Positions 31,841 through 43,260 of a stretch of 64,000 nucleotides of DNA are shown in pieces. This DNA comes from Anaspis maculata (Eukaryota; Arthropoda; Insecta; Coleoptera; Scraptiidae): contig OX421961.1 of NCBI GenBank assembly GCA_949128115.1, forward strand, positions 86,411,277-86,475,276, written 5' to 3'. Every line of letters starts with the position of its first letter. Position 1 is the stretch's first letter. A program made the translations under genes and the position numbers. The notes beneath the pieces were generated by a model. That model ran no database searches and was not told the DNA's origin. It saw nothing but the letters and a program-made list of their open reading frames with translations.

Positions 31841-32109
31841 TATTATTATACTCGTTTAATTAGACGAATTGTCACACTTCTTCCTTTAGAGCACTCCTCG
31901 TAAGCTCGTCGTGCCCCAAAATCAGTCGTGTGTCGTGTGACGTTACGTCTTATGAAAATCTCAATTTTACCGCCTGATTTTGAAAAGGGAGTGTTATTAT
32001 TGGTTTGGTGGCAGGCATGCACAAGACACTTCTAAATGTCAACTTATATATTTGACATCTGCCATCGACGTCAACCTCAAGGACGTCGTCAACCTACTTA
32101 ACCTAGAAA

Positions 32110-32808
32110 ATGGGTACCACAAGTAAAAATCCGGTTCAACATCTAAACCAGCTAGCCGCTTTCCTTAAGGTGAAACCTGGAAAAATCACTTTTAATGAAA
32201 ATAGGGTATGGATAGTCATCTCCCCGAAAAGGTTTTTGTAACTTATTTAAAAATTACCAATTTCAGCTCCCAGTTCAAAAAAAATCTTCCCCTGGCTACT
32301 TTAATGTTATTTTGGAATTCATCAAAGAATCTAAATCAGATTTGAATGGTTCTAACCACTTGGAGAAGTCCGAAATTAGACAATGGGTGGAATATGCCGT
32401 TGTCTATGCCGCACAAACTGGAACCAATTCCAATAATATCCAAGTGCTGAAAGTAATAGTGCAGCTGTTTTATTTTCAGTACCAATAATTAATTGATCAT
32501 CTTTCAGGAACTCAACTCAGTCTTAGCCTCAAGAACTTACCTTGTATCCCAAAGATTGACACTGGCTGATGTTTTCCTTTACTATGTTCTTCAAAATTTA
32601 ATGGTATAAATTTTTAATACTATTATATATAGATGGTGTATAAGTTCTTTCAATTTTACAGGAAAATTTGGTAAGCTCTGACAAGGAAAAGTACATACAT
32701 GTATCGCGTTGGTTCGACAATTTGCAACAGGACCATTTGATTTGCCAGCCCAATAAAATTGTGGACTTTAGGACCAATTATTTGGTAGCTACTATCTCTG
32801 CACAATAA
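32110..32808 (+). CDS. EEF1E1: EEF1E1 / AIMP3 (p18), multisynthetase complex factor
   Basis: Exons 32110-32205, 32267-32452, 32508-32603, 32662-32808; 174 residues, the same length as the human protein. All introns are short GT-AG and in phase 0. AIMP3 is a GST-fold scaffold that joins methionyl-tRNA synthetase to the multisynthetase complex and acts in the DNA-damage response. The GST-C-like half shows EIRQWVEYA, RTYLVSQRLTLADVFLYYVL and EKYIHVSRWF, close to the family (YVNVSRWF). A polyadenylation signal AATAAA (32804-32809) overlaps the stop codon. The upstream motif TTTGACATCTGCCA is shared with the divergent promoter at 29.7 kb. Confidence 0.93.
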
Positions 32809-32927
32809 AGACAATTCCATTGTAATGAAGCACAAAGTCTTTGCAAATCTTTATTATTGAAATGAGTACATTCAAATGAAAAGTGGAAGAATTTTATGGG
32901 AGGCCAAAAGAAAATCAATCACAATTG

Positions 32928-35900
32928 TTATCCAACAATGACATAGGGGCTCCAATGGTTCCAGTATGGCCAAGCATAAGGATAAGCCAGATAAGCGCTT
33001 TCAGATCCTTCGAGATCTGTCTTTGGTTTTGCTTCATTTCTGCAAGTTTTATAAGGATTCAATAGATATCAAAGTAAACCTTATTTTAACTTACGCTCTG
33101 ATAGCTTGAAGAGGGGCTAGTTTGGGTCCATCTTCTGGTAGTTTGTTGGTTGGTGGTTCATCAGGTGTTGGGGCAGAATATGCTAGTGCCAATGAGGCCA
33201 TAAGTACAGTTAAAATCTGTAACAATGAGAGTGACAAATACAGAAGTATATAGAATTGCAGACACTGAAAATCAGGTAGTGGAATGCAATATCGAGGGCT
33301 TCACGGCAGTACCTTGTAACTGAAAAATTGAGCTTTTTACAGGAGCGTGAACAAACTGATTTTAAGTCCAATAGTACAGGAAATTACGAAATTTTGCAAT
33401 GTAACTGTTCTTTGACAACATTGCAAAATATCAATTTTCCGTACTATTCCCGGGACTTTAAATCAGTTTTTTTTGCTCTTCTGTAAAAAGTTCAATTTTT
33501 CGGTTACTAGGTACTACCGTGAAGCCCTCAATATAGGTAAAACTTTGTATTGTTTTTGCATAAGAGATGGGTGCTTGTTATGAAATCGCCAAATTTGAGG
33601 CTACCAATCTCCTGGAAGGGTGTAGCAATGACAGCTTTCTTGAAGCTGTAAAATTGGTAACATTTTTGGTAGAAATAAAATGATTTTAATTTTGATAATA
33701 ATTTCATCGCGCTGTCGTATGTTGCAAACTTCCTGAAGTTTTTTTCATGTTCTCAATCAAGTTGCTCTTGATCAAGAAACGTATGCTTACATTGGATGCA
33801 TTTCCTATTGAATATATCGACAAGAGGTTTCCCATCAGAAATATCCAGTGGCGGCTGGTGCGGGAGGGCTCAAGGGCGGCGCTCCCCGAACGCCAAAAGC
33901 GCCAAGAGATTTTTATCGGTAAGAATACATGGAATGCATTGCCTTATTAACACTTATTCCAAAAATTTGGTTCAGTGTAAAAACGTTCAGCCATTAGTCA
34001 ATAAATATTATAATTATATAATTCCAATCCAAGCCACCGCAGGGCCGAAGAAGTTCGTTTTGGGCTCAGCCTGGGCTCAGCATTCCACACCTATCGTCGA
34101 TGCGGTGATGCCGGGGTGCACCCGCGCAAAACATGTGCCGTAACCATGGCAAGGTCAGACGCGACTCCCGCTCTATATTGCAATGATGGGCTCGGTCGCT
34201 TGAGCCCCCAGCCGATTGAAACATCGATATAAATATTAATTATTCATGTATACTCTTCAATTAGTTCACAATTCGCTAACATGAAGGTAACTGACCTGAA
34301 AAGAGTTGCATTAGGTCATCAAGCCTACAAGAAAAATTAATATATCAAAAACAACGTTGAGGTATATATAGTTTTGTCTAGAATTTCGTTATTTGTTATT
34401 AACTTGAGATCTCCTTGCAAAAATCTCACGAACCGCCACTGGAAATATCCACGATTTTTTTCTTTATTTGTGTGTGACAACTTATTTTCATTGGTCAACT
34501 CCAAGGGGGTAGCTCAGTAGGTATCGCGACTCCAAAATGACGCACCCAAACTTAAATAGAACGTAGGTACCTGGTATATGGAATCTTAAGGACGGTGTTC
34601 AATACACAATATTGCGTGACCGCTTAGCGCATGCGCTAAAAAACGAGGTGATTCGTTCTAAGTCTCCCATATGTTACGCTGTAAAATAGGTGATTCTCAA
34701 ATTAAGCTCAATGAATTATGCGTCCTTTTCAAGTAGAAGTGGTTACATAGAAAAATCGGAGTAACCCTCGCAACCTATTCATGAAAGCACATATGTGAGG
34801 GATCATTCCCAAATGCCCAAATTACGAAATAAAAAAAACATGGAACACTTCAACCATAACATTCAAATTTACCGCGAAATTGTCGGGGATATTTCATTTA
34901 ATCAGTGCTGTATTGTATTGACGAAAGCATGGTGACAAACAGTGACGGTCCTCTGAGTGGCACACACTTTTTCGACCGCCCAATATGCATTTTAAATCGG
35001 AAGACTTCACAAGTTGCTGATAGAACTGTACAAAACGTCAAACACTGAAATCAATGTCATTGTCGAGTTCTGGGCCGCTATTCTTGAATCGTGTGAGAAA
35101 AGTCCCTGGGAGTAAAATACATTCCGCAGTACACTGATGTAGCGAATGTTGCCTAAAATCGTGGTTTTTATGCAACTTTCGCTACAGAAATGTAGTACGG
35201 ATTATATAAAACTCCCAGGGACTTTTCTCACACGATTCACGGATAGCGGCCCTGAACATGCGCGATGATAACTTGTCACCGTTTTCTTAGTTCGCATGAC
35301 ATCCGTGTCGGAGCGCCACTTCCGCGCAATATTGTGTATTGGTAAAATAAGCGTTGCGAAATCAATCCCTCTGGGTTTATTCCTTGACGGATTCTTACCA
35401 TTTTGGTCTCTTTCGAAAGCTACAAGGATATACTTTGGTTTGAGCCCATTGGCACTTCCGAAATCCAATTTTTTTTTGAAAATTTTGACATTTGAAAAAA
35501 TCATTTTTGGATTTTGGAAATGCCAATGGGCTCAAACCAAAGTACATCTTTGTAGCTTTCGAAAGAAACCAAAATTGTAAGAATCCGTCAAGGAATAAAC
35601 CCACAGGGATTGATTTCGCAACGCTTATTTTGCCAATATGACTCCGTCCTTAAATGAAACCCAAAAACAGAATTGAACAAACACTTTCGGCTTTTATTTT
35701 CGAAGCTACAAAGGGTTCACACTCCTCTAGTTTCGTTATTTTAAAAAATGTTGGTAAACTGTTGGTGTGGCAGAATTATGAATTGAAAAAAAAAACATCA
35801 ACTACTGAGTGAACTGCGTAGGTACTAGATTTCCATTGAGGTACCTCCTACTTATACATAATGAGTCATCATAAAGAAAAAAATTGAATGTAAAAAAATC

Positions 35901-37403
35901 CTCGGTAGAAAATCGTGTGACCATTATACATCAATAATTGAAGGACCCAATAACCGAATGGTCTGGAGGCATTTTTGTACAAAAATGATTTTCGTTGATT
36001 TTTCTGACGTACCCTTATAGGCCATCCACAATGATGTTAATGTTAACGTAATGTTATCGGCAATGGTAATGTTAGCATTTCAAAGCAACGAGTTTAAATG
36101 GTAAATGCTTACCATTGCCACTAACATGATTGTGAACGTCACCATTTGAAACTCATTGCTTTGAATGCTAACATTGCTATTGCCGATAACATTACGTTAA
36201 CATCAACATCATTGTGGATGGCCTATTAGGCATAGAAAACAGAAATTCACCACTCATCCATTGGTTGATATATCTTTCTCTTCTCATAATTCTGACACCA
36301 ACAGTTTACTAAAAATAGATATTTTGAAATACGGATTGAAACTATACTCTATTCCATTTAAGAATAACGTAGATAAGCAGAGCCTGGTTCACACTAGTAA
36401 ACCCACCAAACTCGGATTGGAGCGATTCATGTATAATTAATTCTCATATACATATGCTGTTCACGTTTCAAACTTTTTGCAGCAAAAATAAAGTGACAAG
36501 CTGGGGGCCTACCGGCGCGGCCTACGGCTATGGCTGATAGCACCCCTAATTTCTACATCGAAAAGGTCCTATTCCAAACCTTTGCTCTGCTCGTGTCTTT
36601 CAAACTTTCAAATTAGTTGAATAATTCCCCATCTCCCATTTTTACCGCAAATCGCAGGTGAGAGGTATTTTTATGTGTCACATACAGTTTCTCTTTTCTT
36701 TTCATTCCCTTTTTTTTGCATTAATGACTACTTATTTTATCTCAGGTCACATTTGGCAAATATGTTTCGATATCACTTCATTGAAGTTTTAGAGTAGGTA
36801 TACTATTATTATTAATTTTTTTCCAAGCAAGTTTCAAAGCTAACAACAAAACAATAACAATACTTATTGTATGTGTGTACGTGTTTTATGTGTACTTTTT
36901 GTAATAATGTACCAAAATGATTTTATTGCTGCGAAGACCTTTTTTCTGGGCGAGGCTTTCTATTAGACACACCGCAAGGTAGGGAGATGGAGTGGTTAAA
37001 ATAATTGCGGCATATTCCGAGGCATATTCATTAGTGGATTCCAAACTGAAGTTTCCAGTTGACTGCCGTAATGTTGGAAAAATCAGTCCCTCCTCCCTCT
37101 GGTCAATAGCTTTTGTTCTTGAAAGGTCAATTTTAGAATTTCAGTGTCCTATTATTGTACCACTGCATGTAAGCGTTTAAAATAATAATAATAATAACAA
37201 TAATGATAATAATAATACCGTGTGATTACGCGTGTTATATATTTTGTTCTAATGCGCACGGCTAACAGTATGAACTCTCGCTTCAACATGTCTCTTCTTG
37301 CTGCATGGCTCATTCCAGATTCTCAAACTAAGTAAAATGCCTCAGCGATAATGCAAGCTAGACATAGGTAGGTAGGTATTTGAAAACTCACCACGACTTT
37401 CAT
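32928..37403 (-). CDS. Small secreted peptide, 81 residues
   Basis: Exons on the minus strand: 37403-37392 (four codons, MKVV), 33216-33095, 33039-32928. Phases agree and donors are GTGAGT and GTAAGT. The precursor has a clear signal peptide (MKVVILTVLMASLALAYS), a Pro-rich acidic stretch (APTPDEPPTNKLPEDGP) and an aromatic C terminus (YPYAWPYWNHWSPYVIVG). A TATA box lies about 60 bp before the ATG. TATA plus a tiny first coding exon and a long intron is the usual layout of insect cuticle and secreted-peptide genes. It might be a cuticular or neuropeptide-like (NPLP-type) precursor, but no family was firmly recognised. Intron 1 (4.2 kb) holds five different transposon-derived elements. Confidence 0.75.
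33290..33533. mobile_element. MITE family D (palindromic)
   Basis: Ends CGAGGGCTTCACGG and CCGTGAAGCCCTC, with long inner arms (GAAAAATTGAGCTTTTTACA against TGTAAAAAGTTCAATTTTTC). 244 bp, non-coding, within intron 1 of the secreted-peptide gene. Confidence 0.8.
33846..34441. mobile_element. hAT-like non-autonomous element with 8-bp target duplication
   Basis: Ends CAGTGGCGGCTGGTG and CGAACCGCCACTG, flanked by GAAATATC on both sides (33838-33845 and 34442-34449). The 8-bp duplication and CAGTGGCGG ends are typical of hAT transposons. 596 bp with no transposase; the duplication is perfect. Confidence 0.85.
35074..35251. mobile_element. MITE family B, copy 2
   Basis: 178 bp, sister of 15317-15495, with the same ends and again CTG on both sides. 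The right half is more diverged than in copy 1. Confidence 0.85.
35337..35651. mobile_element. MITE family C, copy 2
   Basis: Same core as 10534-10842 (GGTTTGAGCCCATTGGCA in both orientations) and the right end ACTCCGTCCTT. The first dozen bases of the left end are missing. Confidence 0.8.
36018..36235. mobile_element. MITE family E (palindromic, TTA duplication)
   Basis: 218 bp with ends TAGGCCATCCACAATGATG and the complement, pairing for about 70 bp per arm (ACGTAATGTTATCGGCAAT). It is flanked by TTA on both sides (36015-36017, 36236-36238), which fits PIF/Harbinger-type insertion. Confidence 0.85.
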
Positions 37404-37460
37404 GATGGCACTGAGGTTCTTTCTAAGTCACTATTGAACGAAAAAATGATCTCCTGGTGC

Positions 37461-37467
37461 TTTTATA
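37461..37467 (-). promoter_or_regulatory. TATA box of the secreted-peptide gene
   Basis: TATAAAA on the minus strand, 58 bp before ATG 37403, leaving room for a short leader. Confidence 0.65.
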
Positions 37468-37499
37468 TGAGGCTTTGGATATCTGTATTAGGATTTTGC

Positions 37500-38590
37500 G
37501 TTGATTTGTTGTTCACTCCATTATTTACTTCTATTATAATTTTAAATTAATCCATATTCCCTTCACTTATAAGTAAGTACCTACGTACTTTGATGATACC
37601 TACCTACTATAACACGGATCGTTAATTATTATTCATTAATACAATAGGAGACTTATTGGTATAGGTACTATTTCTCATTCTTTGTGGATTTTATCTTGAT
37701 CATACCGCAACCAAACACGGACAGGTAATAGTCAAGTGCTTTTATTATTTGTAAATTTTCATTATATTAGAGAAATTTCTCATTTTATGGGTTATTTGCT
37801 CGGCAAAAAGTTGGATGATGTTACAGATTCTGTCTACGAAAGCTGATTAGGCCCCCCATGAAATTCTTGATGAAAGGTAACAAATTTAGTAAAATCGTAC
37901 CTATTTCAAATATTCGCCTTTCGCATGTTGCACAGGTTTTTGATTTTTCCAAAAGAAATCGCGGCTATAAGACTGTAAATCACGAAATCAATACCTGGCA
38001 TCCCCATACATCTTCGTGAAGGTAAATAATTCATGTTACAATCAGTAGGAGAGGTGAAGTGGTATCATTATTATTGTAATAATGGGATGGTTTTCTGCGG
38101 TTGATCGCCGCACGCATAACGGCTGCCGAGAGGAGGAAAAAAGCTGATACCCATAGTAGGCCTAGGCACTGGCTACCGATAATTTTCAGTTTTTTACACT
38201 GAATGAAAAAGCCATGGAATCACAGAAACAAAATAATGTTGAAATTCTTAGGAATGTGTCATTATACTAATCTAGTACCTATAGTTATAGTTACCGCACG
38301 GGTTCCACCAAAAAGTTAACACAGTGGTCATACTGGGTACCTACTTACACACTCTTAAATGGATATGTTCTGGCCAGTGCTAGTTTGACCACGAAAAATT
38401 CGTGAAATCTTTGAATAATAAATTATTCCTTTGTTCTTTTTTGTGAAACTTGGATTAATCAGGACGACTTAGAGAATCTAACGTTCATTAAAGTTTGCTC
38501 ATTTAAAACTACTGAAACACCGTGTAAGGAAGGAAAATAAAAGTATAACAATATCCCCAAAACGCAGGGTAAATGTAATAGGTATAGCCA
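37500..38590. other. Intergenic, nothing recognised
   Basis: AT-rich with several TACCTAC/GTAGGTA motifs. No coding exon or paired element was seen. Confidence 0.4.
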
Positions 38591-38898
38591 TTCTCATTTA
38601 CCTTACTGGGGTCCTCGGGGTTCAGATTCACCTATATTGGCGTCGTCGCCAACCCCAACCATAACCAGCCCGATCGATAAAGCGCTCCCGGTTGAACAGC
38701 CAATTGAACCAGTGAGCTTGTATATTGTATACTTGAAGAACTGCGCACGATCTGCGAGCAAAGGGAACCGCCTATATAAGAAGGTCTATAGCCATTGTTA
38801 TTTACCTGAGGTCGTTGGGGCGCAGGTTCATCTATATTGGCGCCGTCATTGGTCGAGTTCATGCAACCAGCCCGATCGATAATGCGCTCTCGGTCAAG
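38590..38898 (+). repeat. Two-unit direct duplication, period about 200 bp
   Basis: CACCTATATTGGCG with AACCAGCCCGATCGATAA and GCGCTC occurs near 38628-38690 and again as CATCTATATTGGCG and AACCAGCCCGATCGATAA near 38828-38890. The units are diverged but collinear. Short frames inside are not convincing. Confidence 0.6.
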
Positions 38899-39312
38899 GA
38901 CGGAGTTAAAATGATGAAATAAGGCCTTGCGACATTAATCGCTGTGGGCTTATTCCTCGACAGAAATTTACCATTCAGATCTTTTTCGAAAGCTACAAAA
39001 ATGTACTTTGATTTGAGCCCATTGACATTTCCAAAATTGAAAAAAAAATCGGAAATTTTGAAATTTGAGGAATTTATTTTTGGATTTTGAAAATGCCAAT
39101 AGGCTCAAACCAAAGTATATCCTTGTAGCTTTCGAGAGAGACCTGAATGGTAAATTTCTGTCAAGGAATAAGCCCACAGCCATTGATTCCGCAACGCCTT
39201 ATTTTACCAATTCAACTCTTCGCCACACCAAAAAAATATATATTTTCTTCTTGGAATAAAGACCATTTATTATTATTATTATCATCAATTATATTATTAT
39301 AACTCCATCCTT
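38896..39312. mobile_element. MITE family C, copy 3, with an internal insertion
   Basis: Left end AAGGACGGAGTTAAAATG, the same palindromic core, and right end AACTCCATCCTT. Bases 39219-39299 are foreign (next entry). Confidence 0.8.
39219..39299 (+). mobile_element. Retroelement 3'-tail insertion (about 81 bp)
   Basis: The sequence contains GGAATAAAGACCATTTATTA and runs into ATT repeats, like the 3' end of a severely 5'-truncated LINE or a SINE. AACT stands on both sides, a possible target duplication. Confidence 0.5.
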
Positions 39313-41170
39313 AAACAATCGAACCAACGAGCGCGCTCTTCGTACGCGCTGTATGGACTCGGGACTCGACCTACAAACGCGGCGAACATTCTTGAATTTG
39401 TTTAGTATACGCCAATGGGCTCTGTGCAACTGGACTGAAGCGCCAACTACCGGTGGAATGTGTCCCTAGTGACCGCCAGAAGCCCATAAGTTGCACATTG
39501 AAAAATTGAAAAATGCAGTTTAATTTTTTTTAAGCAAAAAACTGATCATAGGTAGTTAAAAATCATTTATTTGAACGATGACTTGTCGTTTTATCACTGC
39601 ATGAAATTTGGTTCTATAATAAGTGTTGTCGGATTCGTGAATTTTAAATAATTGCAATCCTTTTTGACAGGTCACCTCACTTTTGAGTCGACCATCACGT
39701 AACTTCTGCTCAGAAAAGCAGCTTGCTTTTTAACCCTGCACTGCAGGAGGACTTTGCATGGTAATTTTATGCTGTAATTGTCCTAACAAGCCCGACTGAT
39801 AAAGAAATTGTCAACACATCTACTGTTCCGAATGTTCGCATCAATATTGCGTAAGAGTCGAACAATAATTAAAGTTGAAGCTCATAATAAAAATATTGGT
39901 GATATTTTTATACTTTTTAGAAACTGCACATTAGCATTTTGCTAGGTAATCTGCAGTTACCGCTACGAAACAACGAGATATACTAAGGGTAGAGCAATCC
40001 TTCCATTTAGAGTTCAGAGTGTTCATATCATACCGCAGGGAAGGTCGTTGGCAAAATCATCGCCTCTGTTTTCACGTTTTGACATTTTATCGAATGTGAA
40101 TAGTGATATGGTGGGCTGATGGTCTCGAAAAGTCGCCGAGGATCTAGCTTTGGTAATGGTACTTTTTTATATTTAGGTACTGGTGGATGAAGATGATAAG
40201 GTATGCTGTATTGCATATTGCATATGTATTGTTGAATGTGATATGAACACATGCAGCAAGGATGCAGCGATGCAGCACACCAACAGCAAAAGGAAAAGGG
40301 ACGACAGACGACAGAACTGGTAGCTGCACATGTGCACACACTATTTCCAGCCCATTATTTACCTAAACTTCGAAAACCCACATTTTTCTATCTGATGGTC
40401 TCTGTTGTTCCGTACGTCAGCACCTAACATAGCCTCTAACAGAATACGCCGTAAACAACATTATGTTAAAGCCAGCACAACAGAGCTATGTAGCCAACAT
40501 AGTGTTGAAACAACATAATGTTATGACGAAATTACAGAATCAACCCCATAAGTGGGCACTGAAGACAAAAGTAACAGCATACGCGCGCGAAGTTTTGCTA
40601 GTGCTCCATCTCTACCAGCGTTTATTGTTTTTATTGCAACAACTTTATTTTGAGAACGGATTTCATTTGAAGAGTACTCCAGCATACTGATAACAAAAAA
40701 TGTTACTAAATCCAGTACCAAACTATCGAAGAGAGCATCATTTCACGTTGCCGGCGACACTGCGTAGTGATGGCCGATATTTTACGAACTGGGATTGATA
40801 ACAAACTGATACTGAAAAATTAGCTTCTATGACGGCGGGAAATGAATCATTTCTCATCTTTTGTACTTGGTAACGTCATTTTGTCTTATCCTATTTCCTT
40901 TTGCATATAGTCAACTGGGAGTTTGATCGCGCGATGTAACTCAGAAATTTGAAATTTAGGGGTCCGTTAGTTATCTATTTAGACACCGCGAGCGCTTGCA
41001 GCTGACTCCGCCCACTTGCACGGAGTCCATACCTGCGCACAAGCTTTGCTATTTCTCTAGCCGTTTCAGGAATATCGCTTATTAAAGTTTTATACGAAAC
41101 ACACAAAACATCCTATAGGTATATTACGAAGATCGAGACGAAGATCCTATCTGTATATATATATTATAAT
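39313..41170. other. Intergenic, nothing recognised
   Basis: 1.86 kb with no convincing exon. Imperfect AACATTATGTT repeats lie near 40440-40525. Confidence 0.4.
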
Positions 41171-43260
41171 TTCTCAAGGCCTCAGAGCCGATTCACAAAA
41201 GCTTCGCGATCTTGCTGCACTTAGAAAAAAGTATTGTAATGAGCGACTGGATACACAGTACAAGTTGTTGAAAAAAGAATACCGAAATAAATTGGAAAAA
41301 GAAAAGAAGAATTACCATACAAGGCTCATTCAGAATTCTGATAACAGCATAAAAACAATGTGGCGGGTTGTGAATGGTATCTTGGGGAGGGGGAAGGCGA
41401 GGGGAGATATATCTCTTCTAATGGATGACAGGACGGTGGTAGACCCGGGGGAGGTTGCGGATGCGTTTGGCGACCACTTCTCGACTTGCGCCAGGAAGAA
41501 GTTGAATTCCCATTTTCCTGTTCCGTCTGAAGAATGCACGGGAAGTCGTCATCATCATGTTACATTGTTCCTTGATCCGGTCACAGAGGAGGAGGTCTCC
41601 AATACCATTTTAAGCATTCCAAATAAAAAATCGGTGGGTTTTGATGAGGTACAGATATCACTCGTGAAGGGATGTGTTGATGAATTTTCAAGGTGCTTTG
41701 AATGCATTATTAATCAATGCATCGTGCGCGGAGAGTTCCCGAAACAGCTTAAGCTAGCGGTGGCTGTGCCCGTGTTCAAGAGGGGTGAGGCGATGGATGT
41801 AGTTAACTACAGACCAATTTCCCTCCTCAGCGTCTTTTCAAAAATTATAGAGAAGGTGTTACACGGTAGGTTATCTGGGTTTCTAGAGAGGGAGAAACTA
41901 ATCTCGGCCCAGCAGCACGGATTCAGGGCGGGATTGTCGACGGAGACTGCGACCATAGAATTGGTGACTTTTGTCCATGAGGGGTTGGATAGAGGTCGGT
42001 GCGTGGCTGGATTGTTCTTCGATTTAAGCATAGCCTTCGACACGATTAGCAAGGAGTTTGTCAGAGAAAAACTGCTGAGACTGGGCATTCGAGGAAACGT
42101 ACTGAACCTCATCATGAGCTATTTGAACGATCGCAAAATCACGGTAAAAATAAAAAACATCATGTCGCATCTCTTTCATATAGACATAGGCACGCCTCAG
42201 GGTGGAGTATTGGGCCCCTTACTTTTCCTGTTGTTCATTAACGATCTGCCGCACTTTCTGACGAGGGGTAAAGTTTTAATGTACGCTGACGACACAACTG
42301 TCCTACTGTCAGCCGGTGACATGGGTGAACTATCGGAGCAGATCAGGGGAACTTTGAAAGAGTTCCACAACTGGTGTTTCAAGAATAGGCTCATAGTAAA
42401 CCACGACAAGACTGTACTTGTGAATTTCACCCACAGAATTAACAAAACACCGGTAAATTTAAATTTCAACTTTGGAGAGCATATTTTAAAAAACAGTTTT
42501 TCCGCTAAATTTTTGGGCGTTCTGGTGGACAGTCACTTGGGCTGGGATTGTCACATCGATGGCGTCTGTAAGAGGGTCTCACAATCAAATTTCGCTATCG
42601 CAGTGTTGAAAGACCAAATTGAGACTGCCGGCCTGATCAGCGTTTATTACTCACTGGTATACTCGTTCCTATCTTACAATATCCTGGCGTGGGGTCAGGC
42701 TGTGGACGCTCACCGTGTGTTTGTGATACAAAAGCGGGTTATTCGCAACATGTTTGGCCTTACGCCTTTGCAGTCATGCAGAACGGTTTTCAAAGAGAGA
42801 GAACTGCTCACCCTTCCGGGGATATATCTGTTCAAGTTGTTGCAGTTCATTCATGCGAAGCGAGCGGGGCTGCGCGCACATGCGGACGACCACGACTATT
42901 TCACGAGGAACAGGAAAAATCTGAAAATTCCAAAGCACGCGACAGCCTTGTTCAAAAGGTCCCCGATATGTGCCGGCAGCTCCCTCTATAACATTTTACC
43001 ATTGGATGTAAAGGATTCAAAGTTTTTCAGGAGCTCCCTTAAAAAATTTCTCATCGAAGGCTGTTTCTACAGTATTGACGAATATGAGACCCGGTGTTTG
43101 AGAGCGGCTGTGTAGGTCTTTGTTGATTCTGTGCCTATTTCATTGTTGTTTTATCTTTATCATTTGTCTGTTTGTAAAATTTGTGTGTGTGTGTGTGTCT
43201 AAAATCAGTTGTACAATCTACATTCATACTTACTTGTTAAATTATTATTATTCTCAAAAA
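41171..43260 (+). mobile_element. 5'-truncated LINE, reverse-transcriptase part only
   Basis: The coding frame is open from about 41180 without an ATG (41265 is TTG). The endonuclease is missing, and a 3' region with a (GT)n run (43182-43198) ends in ATT repeats near 43245. This is a typical truncated insertion, in a different clade from the LINE at 4.2-8.2 kb. Confidence 0.8.
41265..43115 (+). CDS. LINE reverse transcriptase, N-terminally truncated
   Basis: 616 codons are open. Reverse-transcriptase motifs are NYRPISLLS, HGFRAGLSTE, motif A FFDLSIAFDT, motif B GTPQGGVLGP and the catalytic box MYADDTTVL, then the thumb region. The style is that of the CR1/L2/Jockey group. There is no endonuclease and no start codon, so it cannot move on its own, but the lack of stops suggests recent insertion. 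Confidence 0.85.
   Translation: MLKKEYRNKLEKEKKNYHTRLIQNSDNSIKTMWRVVNGILGRGKARGDISLLMDDRTVVDPGEVADAFGDHFSTCARKKLNSHFPVPSEECTGSRHHHVTLFLDPVTEEEVSNTILSIPNKKSVGFDEVQISLVKGCVDEFSRCFECIINQCIVRGEFPKQLKLAVAVPVFKRGEAMDVVNYRPISLLSVFSKIIEKVLHGRLSGFLEREKLISAQQHGFRAGLSTETATIELVTFVHEGLDRGRCVAGLFFDLSIAFDTISKEFVREKLLRLGIRGNVLNLIMSYLNDRKITVKIKNIMSHLFHIDIGTPQGGVLGPLLFLLFINDLPHFLTRGKVLMYADDTTVLLSAGDMGELSEQIRGTLKEFHNWCFKNRLIVNHDKTVLVNFTHRINKTPVNLNFNFGEHILKNSFSAKFLGVLVDSHLGWDCHIDGVCKRVSQSNFAIAVLKDQIETAGLISVYYSLVYSFLSYNILAWGQAVDAHRVFVIQKRVIRNMFGLTPLQSCRTVFKERELLTLPGIYLFKLLQFIHAKRAGLRAHADDHDYFTRNRKNLKIPKHATALFKRSPICAGSSLYNILPLDVKDSKFFRSSLKKFLIEGCFYSIDEYETRCLRAAV

Noticed and set aside
34505..34540. Possible tRNA gene (GGGGGTAGCTCAGTAGGTA resembles a tRNA 5' end and A box)
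   Set aside because: No B box or matching acceptor stem follows within 100 bp and the cloverleaf cannot be drawn. At most it is a SINE-like relic or chance.
37165..37220. AAT-rich run as a CRISPR-like or structured repeat
   Set aside because: It is a simple AAT/AAC microsatellite without spacers.
41265..41267. Start codon of the second LINE frame
   Set aside because: The codon is TTG and the frame is open further upstream, so this is a truncated frame, not a start.
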